NCBI GenBank assembly: GCA_018828205.1
Contig: JAHJWA010000277.1
Location: forward strand, 1 to 8,755
DNA length: 8,755 bases
Reading direction: 5' to 3'
Source of the DNA: Alphaproteobacteria bacterium
GTDB taxonomy: Bacteria; Pseudomonadota; Alphaproteobacteria; Sphingomonadales; Sphingomonadaceae
Positions within the stretch are counted from its first letter, which is position 1. Every line of letters begins with the position of its first letter. The notes beneath the pieces were generated by a model. It made no database searches, was not told where the DNA came from, and worked only from the letters and a program-made list of their open reading frames with translations. A program made the translations under genes and the position numbers. Below, piece by piece: positions 1-6,590 of this stretch.

Positions 1-257
1 AGCGCCTCGGCCCGGTCGATATAGTCGAGATATTGATCGACCAGCGCGAGGATCGAGATCTGGCGCAGATCGACTTTCTGGCGCCGCGCGAGGTCGAGCA
101 GCAGGTGGAGCGGCCCGGCCCAGACGTCGAGGTCGAGATAGAGCGCGTCCTCGTCTTCTTTGGGCAGATCCGCCGCGGGCGCCGCCCAGTCTTCATCCCC
201 AGCGGCCCGCGACCCGGTGCCATCCGGCAGATCGAGAAGCAGACCATCTTGGCTCAC
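1..257 (-). CDS. scpA: Segregation and condensation protein A, N-terminal part (runs off the left edge)
   Basis: ScpA is the kleisin subunit that bridges the two SMC heads in the bacterial condensin complex (SMC-ScpA-ScpB) and helps compact and segregate the chromosome. Only the first 85 codons are in the window. After an acidic, poorly conserved leader of about 37 residues comes the family's opening signature: YLDLDVWAGPLHLLLDLAR, then QKVDLRQISILALVDQYLDYI, matching the usual 'F.GPLDLLL.LI...K.DI..I.I..I..QYL.Y' pattern of the N-terminal SMC-neck-binding domain. The start is taken as GTG at 257-255 because it overlaps the nagZ stop codon in a GTGA arrangement and no in-frame ATG precedes the conserved block. 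The overlap suggests translational coupling to nagZ. The family call is firm; the exact start is less so. Confidence 0.9.
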   Translation of the reverse strand, partial: MSQDGLLLDLPDGTGSRAAGDEDWAAPAADLPKEDEDALYLDLDVWAGPLHLLLDLARRQKVDLRQISILALVDQYLDYIDRAEA

Positions 258-1273
258 GCGGCCTGCCCGACACTCGCGAGCAGCGCGTCGCGCTTGGCGA
301 TCAACTCGCCATGATCGAAACTCTCGGGCACACCGCCCAGGGCGTCGAGCGCGCGGTCGAGCCGCGCCTCGCTGGCTGCGCGCATCGTGGCGCAGCGTTC
401 GGCGATGCCGGTCATGTCGTCCATCCGCGCCCAACAGTTCGTCACCACATCACAGCCTGCAGCGATCGCCTTCTCGGCACGCACGGGGATTGTCCCGTCG
501 AGCGCTTCCATGTCGATATCGTCGGTTAGCAGCAGCCCGTCGAAGCCGATTTTGCCGCGGATGATCTCTTCGATCACGATTGGCGACAGCGTCGAAGGCC
601 GCTCGGCGTCCCAGGCGGGGAAGAGCAGGTGCCCGGTCATTCCCACCGGCGCCTGATTGAGCCGGATGAAGGGCGCCAGGTCATGCTCGAGCTCTTGCGC
701 GCTCGCCGTGACGGTGGGCATTTCCTTATGGGTATCGACCACCGAGCGCCCGTGCCCGGGCATGTGCTTGATGCAGCCCAGCACCCCGGCCTTGCCAAAG
801 CCGTCGAGGATCGCCCGGCCCAGCGCCGCGACCTGCATCGGTTCGTGCCCGAGCGCACGATCGCCGATGACGTCGTGCGCCCCCGGCTGCGGCAGGTCGA
901 GCGGGGGGTGGAAGTCGATGGTGATGCCGACCTCGGCCAGTTCGAGAGCGAGCGCTTGGGCGTTGGCCCGCGCCGCCTCGATCGCGCTCGCCGGCGCGAT
1001 TTGGTAGAGCCGATCGAACACCGCGCCCGGGGGAAAGGCGCTCCATTCCGGGGGCTTCATCCGCGCGACCCGCCCTCCCTCCTGATCGATGCCGATCAAG
1101 AGCTTGTCGCGACCGTGGATGCCGCGCAGATCCTCCGTCAGCGCACGCACCTGCGCGCGCGTCTCGCAGTTGCGTCCGAACAGGATGTAGCCCGCCGGAT
1201 CGGCCTCGGCGAAAAAGGCGCGCTCGTCCGCCGTCAAGCTGGGGCCGCCGATGCCGAAAATCGCTGGTGTCAT
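254..1273 (-). CDS. nagZ: Beta-N-acetylhexosaminidase NagZ (glycoside hydrolase family 3)
   Basis: NagZ removes N-acetylglucosamine from GlcNAc-1,6-anhydro-muropeptides in the cytoplasm during peptidoglycan recycling. Read from ATG at 1273 it has 339 residues, the usual size of single-domain GH3 NagZ. Visible motifs are IDQEGGRV (62-69), GDRALGHEP (137-145), the KHMPGHG loop (169-175) with the Asp-Thr-His catalytic pair (D180, H182), and LLLTDDIDM (247-255), whose first Asp (D251) is the expected nucleophile. No signal peptide is visible. The frame stays open to an earlier ATG at 1327, adding 18 residues, but those do not resemble the family and neither start has a clear Shine-Dalgarno; the family normally begins just before the 'IFGIGGPSLT' strand, so 1273 is preferred. 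It lies downstream of the SPOR gene and overlaps scpA by 4 bp. Family assignment is secure. Confidence 0.95.
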   Translation of the reverse strand: MTPAIFGIGGPSLTADERAFFAEADPAGYILFGRNCETRAQVRALTEDLRGIHGRDKLLIGIDQEGGRVARMKPPEWSAFPPGAVFDRLYQIAPASAIEAARANAQALALELAEVGITIDFHPPLDLPQPGAHDVIGDRALGHEPMQVAALGRAILDGFGKAGVLGCIKHMPGHGRSVVDTHKEMPTVTASAQELEHDLAPFIRLNQAPVGMTGHLLFPAWDAERPSTLSPIVIEEIIRGKIGFDGLLLTDDIDMEALDGTIPVRAEKAIAAGCDVVTNCWARMDDMTGIAERCATMRAASEARLDRALDALGGVPESFDHGELIAKRDALLASVGQAA

Positions 1274-1297
1274 TGCGCCGGAATCGCAGTTTCGCGC

Positions 1298-1311
1298 CGC
1301 TTTCGCAAGCG
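1298..1311 (-). other. Small hairpin with a GCGA (GNRA-type) tetraloop upstream of nagZ
   Basis: Read on the minus strand, CGCTT-GCGA-AAGCG forms a perfect 5-bp stem closed by a GNRA-class tetraloop, about 24 nt before the preferred nagZ ATG. It sits in the 99-bp spacer between the SPOR gene and nagZ. There is no T-run after it, so it is not a standard intrinsic terminator. It could be a structured leader element or chance in GC-rich DNA. Confidence 0.3.
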
Positions 1312-1372
1312 AGCCCTCGAACCGCATGTGGAAATCGCGAAACCTGGGCCGGCTGCGCTCTCCCGCCCTCGC

Positions 1373-2053
1373 CTATTTGATCGTGCAGGGCAGCCCGTCA
1401 CCCTTGAGCGCCTGACACATCCGCCGCGCATTCGCCGCATCGCCCGCTGCCGCCTGGAGGCGGAACACGGTGCCGATATCGGCGCGGCCTTCGACGATGC
1501 GATAGTCGACACCCGACAGCACCTCGGTCTGACGGATCAGCGTGCTCCAGCCGGTCTCGGCGTCGGAGCGACTGGAATAGGCACCGACCTGCACCGCGGT
1601 ACCCGCAGGCAGCGCGCCGGACCGCGGCGGAGCCGGCTGGCTCTCGGCTTCGTCGTCCGGTTCGGCTGCGGGTTCGGGCGTCGCGCGGGGCGCGGCCAAC
1701 CGACCCTCGCGGGTCTGGCCCTCGCCCACGGCAAAGCTGGTGTCGCCGGTGCCGGCGAAGGTCTTGCCGCCTTCGTTTTCGGGGCGGACGCGATAGGGTT
1801 GGGAAGGGGCCGCGATGAGCGAACCGTCGGGCTCCGGCCCGCCACCCGCAGCGCGGTTGGTGAACCACCAGATCCCGCCGACGATCAGCCCGAGCGCCGC
1901 CACCATCAGCAGACCGATCCCGATCAGCCGCGCCGTGTCCAAGCCCTGCTCGTGCCCGTCCTCGTCATCGACCGATTCGAGCCAGGGCAGGCTCTCGCCG
2001 TCCCGGCCCAGATCGAGCTCCTCGTCCGGATAGCCTCGCGTATCTCCAGTCAC
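1373..2053 (-). CDS. SPOR-domain protein with a single membrane anchor
   Basis: The 226-residue protein is bitopic. A short acidic cytoplasmic tail carries an LPWLESVDD segment (22-30), one hydrophobic helix follows at about 42-64 (ending GGIWWF), then a Pro/Glu/Ala-rich periplasmic linker (about 68-152) and a C-terminal SPOR-like domain (about 153-226, opening with TAVQVGAYSSRSDAETGW and closing with a Cys pair, C213 and C223). SPOR domains bind glycan strands stripped of stem peptides at the division septum, so a septal role is likely but inferred. A less disordered-looking linker stretch, GGKTFAGTGDTSFAVGEGQ (95-113), seems to be a second conserved element. The start is GTG at 2053; the first in-frame ATG would fall inside the membrane helix. 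An AAGGGG ribosome-binding site overlaps the argS stop, at 7 nt spacing. It lies 11 bp behind argS, so the two are probably co-transcribed. Confidence 0.88.
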   Translation of the reverse strand: MTGDTRGYPDEELDLGRDGESLPWLESVDDEDGHEQGLDTARLIGIGLLMVAALGLIVGGIWWFTNRAAGGGPEPDGSLIAAPSQPYRVRPENEGGKTFAGTGDTSFAVGEGQTREGRLAAPRATPEPAAEPDDEAESQPAPPRSGALPAGTAVQVGAYSSRSDAETGWSTLIRQTEVLSGVDYRIVEGRADIGTVFRLQAAAGDAANARRMCQALKGDGLPCTIK

Positions 2054-2060
2054 CCCGACG

Positions 2061-2066
2061 CCCCTT
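2061..2066 (-). promoter_or_regulatory. Ribosome-binding site of the SPOR gene, overlapping the argS stop codon
   Basis: Minus-strand AAGGGG shares its two A bases with the TAA stop of argS and lies 7 nt before GTG 2053. It supports the GTG start of the SPOR protein and suggests coupling between the two genes. Confidence 0.6.
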
Positions 2067-3813
2067 ACATTTCCTCGACGGCCACGACGCCCAAGATGGC
2101 AAGGCCGTTGCGTATCACCTGCCCCACTTGCGTGGCCAGGAACAGCCGCGCCGAAGTCAGTGTCTCATTGTCGGACTGGATCATCCGCAGAGAGGTATCG
2201 TCATTGCCCGCGTTCCAGAAGCTGTGGAAGGCGCTGGCGAGGTCGTTGAGATAGAAGGCGATCCGGTGCGGTTCGCGCGCCTGAGCGGCGGCCTCGACCA
2301 TCCGCGGGAACTGCGCCGCCTCGCGGATCAGCGCCAGATCCGCCTCGCCCAGCAATTCGAGCGAACCCGAATCCGGCGCCAGCCCCTGTTCCGCCGCCTT
2401 GCGCAGCGTCGAATGGATCCGCGCGTGCGCATATTGCACATAGAACACCGGATTGTCCTTCGAGGCCTCGACCACCTTGGCGAAGTCGAATTCCATCTGC
2501 GCGTCGGGCTTGCGGGTGAGCATGGTGAAGCGAACCACATCCTTGCCCACTTCCTCGACGACATCGGCGATGGTGATGAAATTGCCGCTGCGCTTGGACA
2601 TCTTCACCGGCTCGCCGCCGCGCATCAGCTTGACCATCTGGACCAGCTTGACGTCGAAGGGCACGTCGCGCCCCGCGCCTTGCGTCAGCGCGGCCACCGC
2701 GGCGGTGATCCGCTTGACCGTGCCGGCATGATCCGCGCCCCAGATGTCGATCAGCGCATCGGCGGTCTCGGCCTTCTGGAAGTGATAGGCCAGATCGGCG
2801 CCGAAATAGGTCCATTTGCCATCGGACTTGCGGATCGGGCGATCCTGATCGTCGCCGAACCTGGTCGAGCGGAACAGCGGCAGCTCGACCGGCTCCCAGT
2901 CTTCTGGCGGGGCCTTGCCCTTGGGCGCCTCGAGCTCGCCATCATAGACGAGATCCTGCGCGCGCAGCCAGGCCTCGGCCTCCTCGGGCTTGCCCGCCGC
3001 CTGCAGCGCTGCCTCCGACGAGAAGACGTCGTGCTGGATGCCGAGCTTGGCGAGATCGGCGCGGATCATTGCCATCATCGCCTCGACCGAGGCCGCGCGG
3101 AACGGCGCGAGCCACTCCGCCTCGGGCGCATCGAGATAGCGGTCGCCATACTCGCCCGCCAGCCGCTCGCCCACCGGCTTGAGATACTCGCCCGGATAGA
3201 GACCCTCGGGAATGGTGCCGATATCCTGCCCCAGTGCCTCGCGATAGCGAAGATGCGCCGAGCGGGCGAGCACATCGACCTGGCCGCCGGCGTCGTTGAC
3301 GTAGTATTCGCGGATCACCTCGTGGCCCGCGAAGGCGAGCAGGTCGCACAGCGCATCGCCCACCACCGCGCCGCGGCAATGGCCCATATGCATCGGTCCG
3401 GTCGGATTGGCCGAGACGAATTCGACATTGACCCGCGTGCCATGGCCCTTGGCGGAGCGGCCGTAATCGTCGCCCAGCGCGGCGATGGCGGCGAGCTCGC
3501 GCAGCCAGACCGACTGGTCCAGCCGGATGTTGATGAAGCCCGGTCCGGCGATGTCGGCCGCAGTGATGTCCGGATCGCGCGTCAGATGCGCGACGATCTT
3601 GTCCGCCAGCGCGCGCGGATTGCTCTTGGCCTGCTTGGCGAGCACCATCGCGGCGTTGGTCGCCAGATCGCCATGCGCCGGGTCGCGCGGCGGTTCGACC
3701 GCGACATTGGAGCGATCGCTTTCGGGCGGCAGATCGCCTTCCATTTCGAGCGCGTTGAGCACCGCATCGATCTTGGCGGCGTAATGGGCGTGGAGGGTCT
3801 GCGTATCGGTCAT
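2065..3813 (-). CDS. argS: Arginine--tRNA ligase
   Basis: This cytoplasmic class I aminoacyl-tRNA synthetase charges tRNA-Arg with arginine using ATP. The 582-residue product is complete. It has an N-terminal Add1-type tRNA D-loop-binding domain (about 1-100, ending PGFINIRL), then the Rossmann catalytic core with EFVSANPTGPMHMGH (131-145, the HIGH signature as HMGH 142-145) and the second signature KMSKRSGNFIT (404-414), then the alpha-helical DALR anticodon-binding domain, with VQYAHARIHS near 459-468 and the family's typical tail GLAILGV. In ArgS the second Lys of KMSK is often not conserved; here KMSKR keeps both. It starts at ATG 3813, 88 bp after the lipoprotein stop, and is followed after 11 bp by the SPOR gene. 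No tRNA-like or T-box leader is visible upstream. Assignment is secure. Confidence 0.98.
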   Translation of the reverse strand: MTDTQTLHAHYAAKIDAVLNALEMEGDLPPESDRSNVAVEPPRDPAHGDLATNAAMVLAKQAKSNPRALADKIVAHLTRDPDITAADIAGPGFINIRLDQSVWLRELAAIAALGDDYGRSAKGHGTRVNVEFVSANPTGPMHMGHCRGAVVGDALCDLLAFAGHEVIREYYVNDAGGQVDVLARSAHLRYREALGQDIGTIPEGLYPGEYLKPVGERLAGEYGDRYLDAPEAEWLAPFRAASVEAMMAMIRADLAKLGIQHDVFSSEAALQAAGKPEEAEAWLRAQDLVYDGELEAPKGKAPPEDWEPVELPLFRSTRFGDDQDRPIRKSDGKWTYFGADLAYHFQKAETADALIDIWGADHAGTVKRITAAVAALTQGAGRDVPFDVKLVQMVKLMRGGEPVKMSKRSGNFITIADVVEEVGKDVVRFTMLTRKPDAQMEFDFAKVVEASKDNPVFYVQYAHARIHSTLRKAAEQGLAPDSGSLELLGEADLALIREAAQFPRMVEAAAQAREPHRIAFYLNDLASAFHSFWNAGNDDTSLRMIQSDNETLTSARLFLATQVGQVIRNGLAILGVVAVEEM

Positions 3814-3870
3814 GTCTCAGCCATGCTGCGCGCCCGCGGGGAACGCGTACGGATCGAACCGTGGGATGCG

Positions 3871-3896
3871 ATGGCGCTGCCAGGCGGCGGCGCCAT
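3871..3896. other. 11-bp stem hairpin between the lipoprotein gene and argS
   Basis: ATGGCGCTGCC (3871-3881) and GGCGGCGCCAT (3886-3896) form an 11-bp stem around a 4-nt loop, with one G-U wobble if transcribed from the plus strand and one A-C mismatch if transcribed from the minus strand. It begins only 5 bp after the stop codon of the minus-strand lipoprotein gene, where a terminator or 3' stabiliser would be expected. No T-run follows on either strand, so a classical Rho-independent terminator is not supported. Confidence 0.35.
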
Positions 3897-3901
3897 GCGG
3901 T

Positions 3902-4552
3902 TTAGCGCGTCGCGTTGTAGGCGAGCTGCGCTTCGGTCAGCTGGAAGCCGACCAGCAGCTCGAATGTGGCGCGTTCGATCGCGGCGCGGACCGTGGGATC
4001 GGCCAGCGGATCGAGTGCGGCATCGGGATCGCCCGGCTCGCGTCGGCGGGTGATCTGCTCGCGAATCTCGGCGGGCAGCGTCGCTTCGGCGCGATCGACA
4101 TAGGCCCCGGCGGTGGCGCGAGCGCTCGCCCGGGCTTCGCCATCGGCAAAGGCGACGGTCACCGAACCGACCCGCTTGGTTACCACGGCGCTGCCGCCGC
4201 GCAGCACGGTGGAGAAATAGGGCAGCGTCACCTGGCGCGCGCCGCGGGTGTCGCTGCGGCGAGCCTGCACGTCGAAACTGGCTTCGGAGTAGATCCGGTC
4301 GCCGGTCTCGTTGCAGGTGGTGCGGACATTGGTGATCGCCGCGGTCACATCGATATCGCTCGCCAGCCGCGATTGCGGATCGCGAAAAACGGTCACATCA
4401 CCGGTGTAATCGGGCACGCCGACCGCCGGGCAGACGCTTCGCACCGCGGTGATGCCAACGCCCTGATCGACCACGAGATCGCCTTCGCCCGCGCAGGCGG
4501 CGAGGCCGAGACCGAGGGCGATCGCGGAAAGCTGGCGGAAGCGGAAAGTCAT
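3902..4552 (-). CDS. Predicted lipoprotein of unknown function
   Basis: The 216-residue protein starts with a lipoprotein signal peptide: basic MTFRFR, the hydrophobic run LSAIALGLGL, and lipobox LAAC with the lipidated Cys at position 20. The +2 residue is Ala, which under Lol rules predicts the outer membrane. The mature part has two further Cys (C41 in SVCPAVG, C80 in RTTCNET) that could form a periplasmic disulfide. A beta-rich middle follows (PYFSTVLRGGSAVVTKRVG, about 111-129), then a charged helical stretch (LPAEIREQITRRREPGD, 159-175) and the ending ELLVGFQLTEAQLAYNATR. I recognise it only as the sort of conserved hypothetical seen in sphingomonads and cannot name a function. The ATG at 4552 has a GAGGG ribosome-binding site 11 nt upstream. 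It diverges from ispH and precedes argS on the same strand. Confidence 0.85.
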   Translation of the reverse strand: MTFRFRQLSAIALGLGLAACAGEGDLVVDQGVGITAVRSVCPAVGVPDYTGDVTVFRDPQSRLASDIDVTAAITNVRTTCNETGDRIYSEASFDVQARRSDTRGARQVTLPYFSTVLRGGSAVVTKRVGSVTVAFADGEARASARATAGAYVDRAEATLPAEIREQITRRREPGDPDAALDPLADPTVRAAIERATFELLVGFQLTEAQLAYNATR

Positions 4553-4563
4553 GCGTGTCGTAT

Positions 4564-4599
4564 CCCTCGAATTCCTATGGTCGCATCCCCTAGCGAGGG
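4564..4599. repeat. 6-bp inverted repeat covering the lipoprotein ribosome-binding site
   Basis: CCCTCG (4564-4569) and CGAGGG (4594-4599) are perfect inverted copies. In the minus-strand transcript the second arm to be made is the CGAGGG that serves as the lipoprotein gene's Shine-Dalgarno, so pairing would hide it. The arm at 4594-4599 overlaps the arm of the larger palindrome at 4587-4595, so the two pairings exclude each other. Confidence 0.4.
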
Positions 4600-4619
4600 C
4601 GCACGCAAAGCGCTAGGGG
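4587..4619. promoter_or_regulatory. 9-bp perfect inverted repeat in the divergent ispH/lipoprotein spacer
   Basis: CCCCTAGCG (4587-4595) and CGCTAGGGG (4611-4619) form a perfect 9-bp inverted repeat around a 15-nt centre. The right arm ends 7 nt before the ispH ATG and merges into its GGAGG ribosome-binding site (4619-4623). Because of the symmetry, each divergent gene sees the same CGCTAGGGG sequence pointing towards it. It may be a dimeric regulator site, a pair of divergent -10-like elements, or an RNA hairpin limiting ribosome access. No convincing -35 box was found on either strand, so the role is open. Confidence 0.45.
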
Positions 4620-4626
4620 GAGGCTT

Positions 4627-5598
4627 ATGAATGCTCCCTTGCAACCCGCCGATCTCAAGCCCGCACTCACCCTGCTGATCGCGGCGCCGCGCGGCTTCTG
4701 CGCCGGCGTCGACCGCGCCATCGAGATCGTCGAGCGCGCGCTCGAGAAATACGGTGCCCCGGTCTATGTCCGGCACGAGATCGTCCACAACCGCTATGTG
4801 GTCGAAGCGCTCAAGGCCAAGGGTGCGATCTTCGTCGAGGAACTCGACGAGGTCCCAGACGACATGCCCGTGGTGTTCAGCGCGCATGGCGTCCCCAAGG
4901 CGGTTCCCGCCGAAGCGGAACGGCGCAAGCTGCTCTATGTCGACGCGACCTGTCCGCTGGTCAGCAAGGTCCATCGCCAGGCCGAGCGGCTGATCGAGAA
5001 GCAGCGCCACATCCTGTTTATCGGCCATTCGGGCCATCCCGAAGTTATCGGGACGATGGGCCAGGTCGCGGAAGGCGAGATGACGCTGGTCGAATCGGTC
5101 GAGGACATCGCCACGCTGCCCTTCTCTATGCAGGACGAGCTTTCCTACCTGACGCAGACCACGCTTTCGGTGGACGACACCGCCGAGATCATCGCCGCGC
5201 TCAAGGCACGCTTCCCGCAGATCCAGGGGCCCAAGGCCGAGGATATCTGCTACGCCACCAGCAATCGCCAGGCGGCGGTCAAGCGGATCGCCCCCGCCAG
5301 CGATCTGGTGCTGGTGATCGGCTCGCCCAATTCCTCGAACTCGCTCAGGCTGGTCGAGGTCGCCGAGCGGCTGGGGGCCAATTCGCGGCTGATCCAGCGC
5401 GCCGACGAGATCGAGCCCGAATGGCTCGAAGGGGTTGGCACGCTTGGGCTGACCGCGGGCGCTTCCGCGCCAGAGATCCTGGTCCGCGAGGTCGTGGAGC
5501 GGATCGCGCAATGGCGCACCATCAACGAGCAGACCATCCAGGCCGCGGAAGAGAAGATGGTCTTCAAGCTGCCGCGACAGCTCACAGACCCCGACTGA
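4627..5598 (+). CDS. ispH: 4-hydroxy-3-methylbut-2-enyl diphosphate reductase
   Basis: IspH is the cytoplasmic iron-sulfur enzyme that converts HMBPP into IPP and DMAPP, the last step of the MEP isoprenoid pathway. The 323-residue product has all three cluster-ligand cysteines: C25 in APRGFCAGVDRA, C109 in DATCPLV and C208 in DICYATSNRQ. Substrate-binding and proton-relay residues are also present: H54 in HEIVHNRYVV, H87 in SAHGV, H137 and E139 in GHPEVIGTMGQ, T178-T179 in LTQTTLSVDD, and SPNSSNS (233-239). The C-terminal 'LTAGASAPE' motif is intact. It starts at ATG 4627 with a strong GGAGG only 3 nt away, an unusually short spacing. It leads a tight run with thrB (9 bp) and rnhA (28 bp), an order I know from other alphaproteobacteria, and is divergent from the lipoprotein gene. 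Assignment is secure. Confidence 0.98.
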   Translation: MNAPLQPADLKPALTLLIAAPRGFCAGVDRAIEIVERALEKYGAPVYVRHEIVHNRYVVEALKAKGAIFVEELDEVPDDMPVVFSAHGVPKAVPAEAERRKLLYVDATCPLVSKVHRQAERLIEKQRHILFIGHSGHPEVIGTMGQVAEGEMTLVESVEDIATLPFSMQDELSYLTQTTLSVDDTAEIIAALKARFPQIQGPKAEDICYATSNRQAAVKRIAPASDLVLVIGSPNSSNSLRLVEVAERLGANSRLIQRADEIEPEWLEGVGTLGLTAGASAPEILVREVVERIAQWRTINEQTIQAAEEKMVFKLPRQLTDPD

Positions 5599-5607
5599 CC
5601 TTCGCCC

Positions 5608-6579
5608 TTGGCGGTCTACACCCATCTTGCGTCCGAGGATCTGGCCGCGCTGATCGCCGCTTATGATGTCGGCGAGCTCGTCTCGGCCAAGGGCATCGCC
5701 GAGGGAGTCTCCAACAGCAACTGGCTGGTCGAAACGAGCGGGAGGAACGGCGCTGGCGCGCGTTTCATCCTGACCATGTACGAGAAGCGCACCGATCCGG
5801 GCGAACTGCCTTTCTTCCTGGGCCTGCTCGATCACCTTGCCGCGAAGGGTTGCGCGGTTCCGGCAACCCTCCACGATCGCGATGGGGCGGCGTTTCGCCG
5901 CCACAATGGCAAGGCGCTCGCCCTGATCGAATATCTTCCGGGCATCTCTCCCGACGCCCCCAGCGCTGCGCAGGCGCATGCCGTCGGGGCGGCGCTGGCT
6001 CGGGTCCACCTCGCGGCCAACGATTTCGACCGCACCCGCGCCAACGATCTGAATATGCGTGCCTGCCTGGCGATCCTCGATCGCTGCAGCGAAGAGCGGC
6101 TGGCCGGGATCGACCCGGAACTGCCGCAATGGCTGGGCGCCGCACGCGATCTGGTCGCGCGCTGGCCGCAGGACCTGCCGCGATCGATCATCCATTCGGA
6201 TCTGTTCCCGGACAACGTCCTTATGCGCGGCGCGCGGGTAACCGGACTGATCGACTTCTACTTCGCCTGCCACGACATGATGGCCTACGATCTCGCCGTG
6301 ACCCACGCCGCTTGGTGCTTCGACCGAAGCGGGCTGGGATTTGCGCCCGAGATCGGGGAGGCGCTGGTCTCCGGGTACCAATCGGTGCGCCCGCTCGAGC
6401 CCGGCGAACGCGAGGCGCTGCCGCGGCTGGCGCAGGGGGCCTGCTTGCGTTTCACCGCCAGCCGCGCGCAGGACTGGCTCGACACCCCGGCCGACGCGCT
6501 GGTGACCCGCAAGGACCCGATGGATTTCACCCGCCGCTGGAAATTTTACGCCGAGAACGGGAATCGGGTCTTCGCGTAA
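5608..6579 (+). CDS. thrB: Homoserine kinase (aminoglycoside-phosphotransferase fold), TTG start
   Basis: The enzyme phosphorylates L-homoserine with ATP to O-phospho-L-homoserine, the step before threonine synthase. This is the ThrB type of alphaproteobacteria and some other Proteobacteria, with a choline/aminoglycoside kinase fold, not the GHMP-fold ThrB of E. coli. The 323 residues include the N-terminal AVYTHLASEDL, the phosphate-binding-like loop KGIAEGVSNSNWLVET (28-43), the catalytic loop IIHSDLFPDNVLM (194-206, with D198 as catalytic base and N203), and the metal-binding LIDFYFACHDMMAYDLA (214-230, D216). The start codon is TTG at 5608: the conserved AVYTH begins at the next codon and the first in-frame ATG (residue 57) would remove the nucleotide-binding strands. 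No clear Shine-Dalgarno precedes it and it lies 9 bp behind ispH, so translation probably depends on coupling. Confidence 0.93.
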   Translation: MAVYTHLASEDLAALIAAYDVGELVSAKGIAEGVSNSNWLVETSGRNGAGARFILTMYEKRTDPGELPFFLGLLDHLAAKGCAVPATLHDRDGAAFRRHNGKALALIEYLPGISPDAPSAAQAHAVGAALARVHLAANDFDRTRANDLNMRACLAILDRCSEERLAGIDPELPQWLGAARDLVARWPQDLPRSIIHSDLFPDNVLMRGARVTGLIDFYFACHDMMAYDLAVTHAAWCFDRSGLGFAPEIGEALVSGYQSVRPLEPGEREALPRLAQGACLRFTASRAQDWLDTPADALVTRKDPMDFTRRWKFYAENGNRVFA

Positions 6580-6590
6580 GCCCGCGCCCG

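Noticed and set aside
629..2254. Open plus-strand frame of 541 codons antisense to nagZ and the SPOR gene
   Set aside because: It runs across two well-supported minus-strand genes and their spacer. Its product is Arg/Gly/Ala/His-rich with no recognisable domain, as expected from the antisense of GC-biased codons.
3849..3862. GGTTCGATCC on the minus strand, resembling a tRNA T-arm or a tRNA-derived attachment site
   Set aside because: The stem is only 4 bp around a 6-nt loop, and no acceptor stem, anticodon arm or CCA lies around it. It is just a near-palindrome in the argS leader.
2128..4053. Open plus-strand frame of 641 codons antisense to argS
   Set aside because: The opposite strand encodes unmistakable ArgS with both synthetase signatures. 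The antisense product shows low-complexity charged repeats and no family features.
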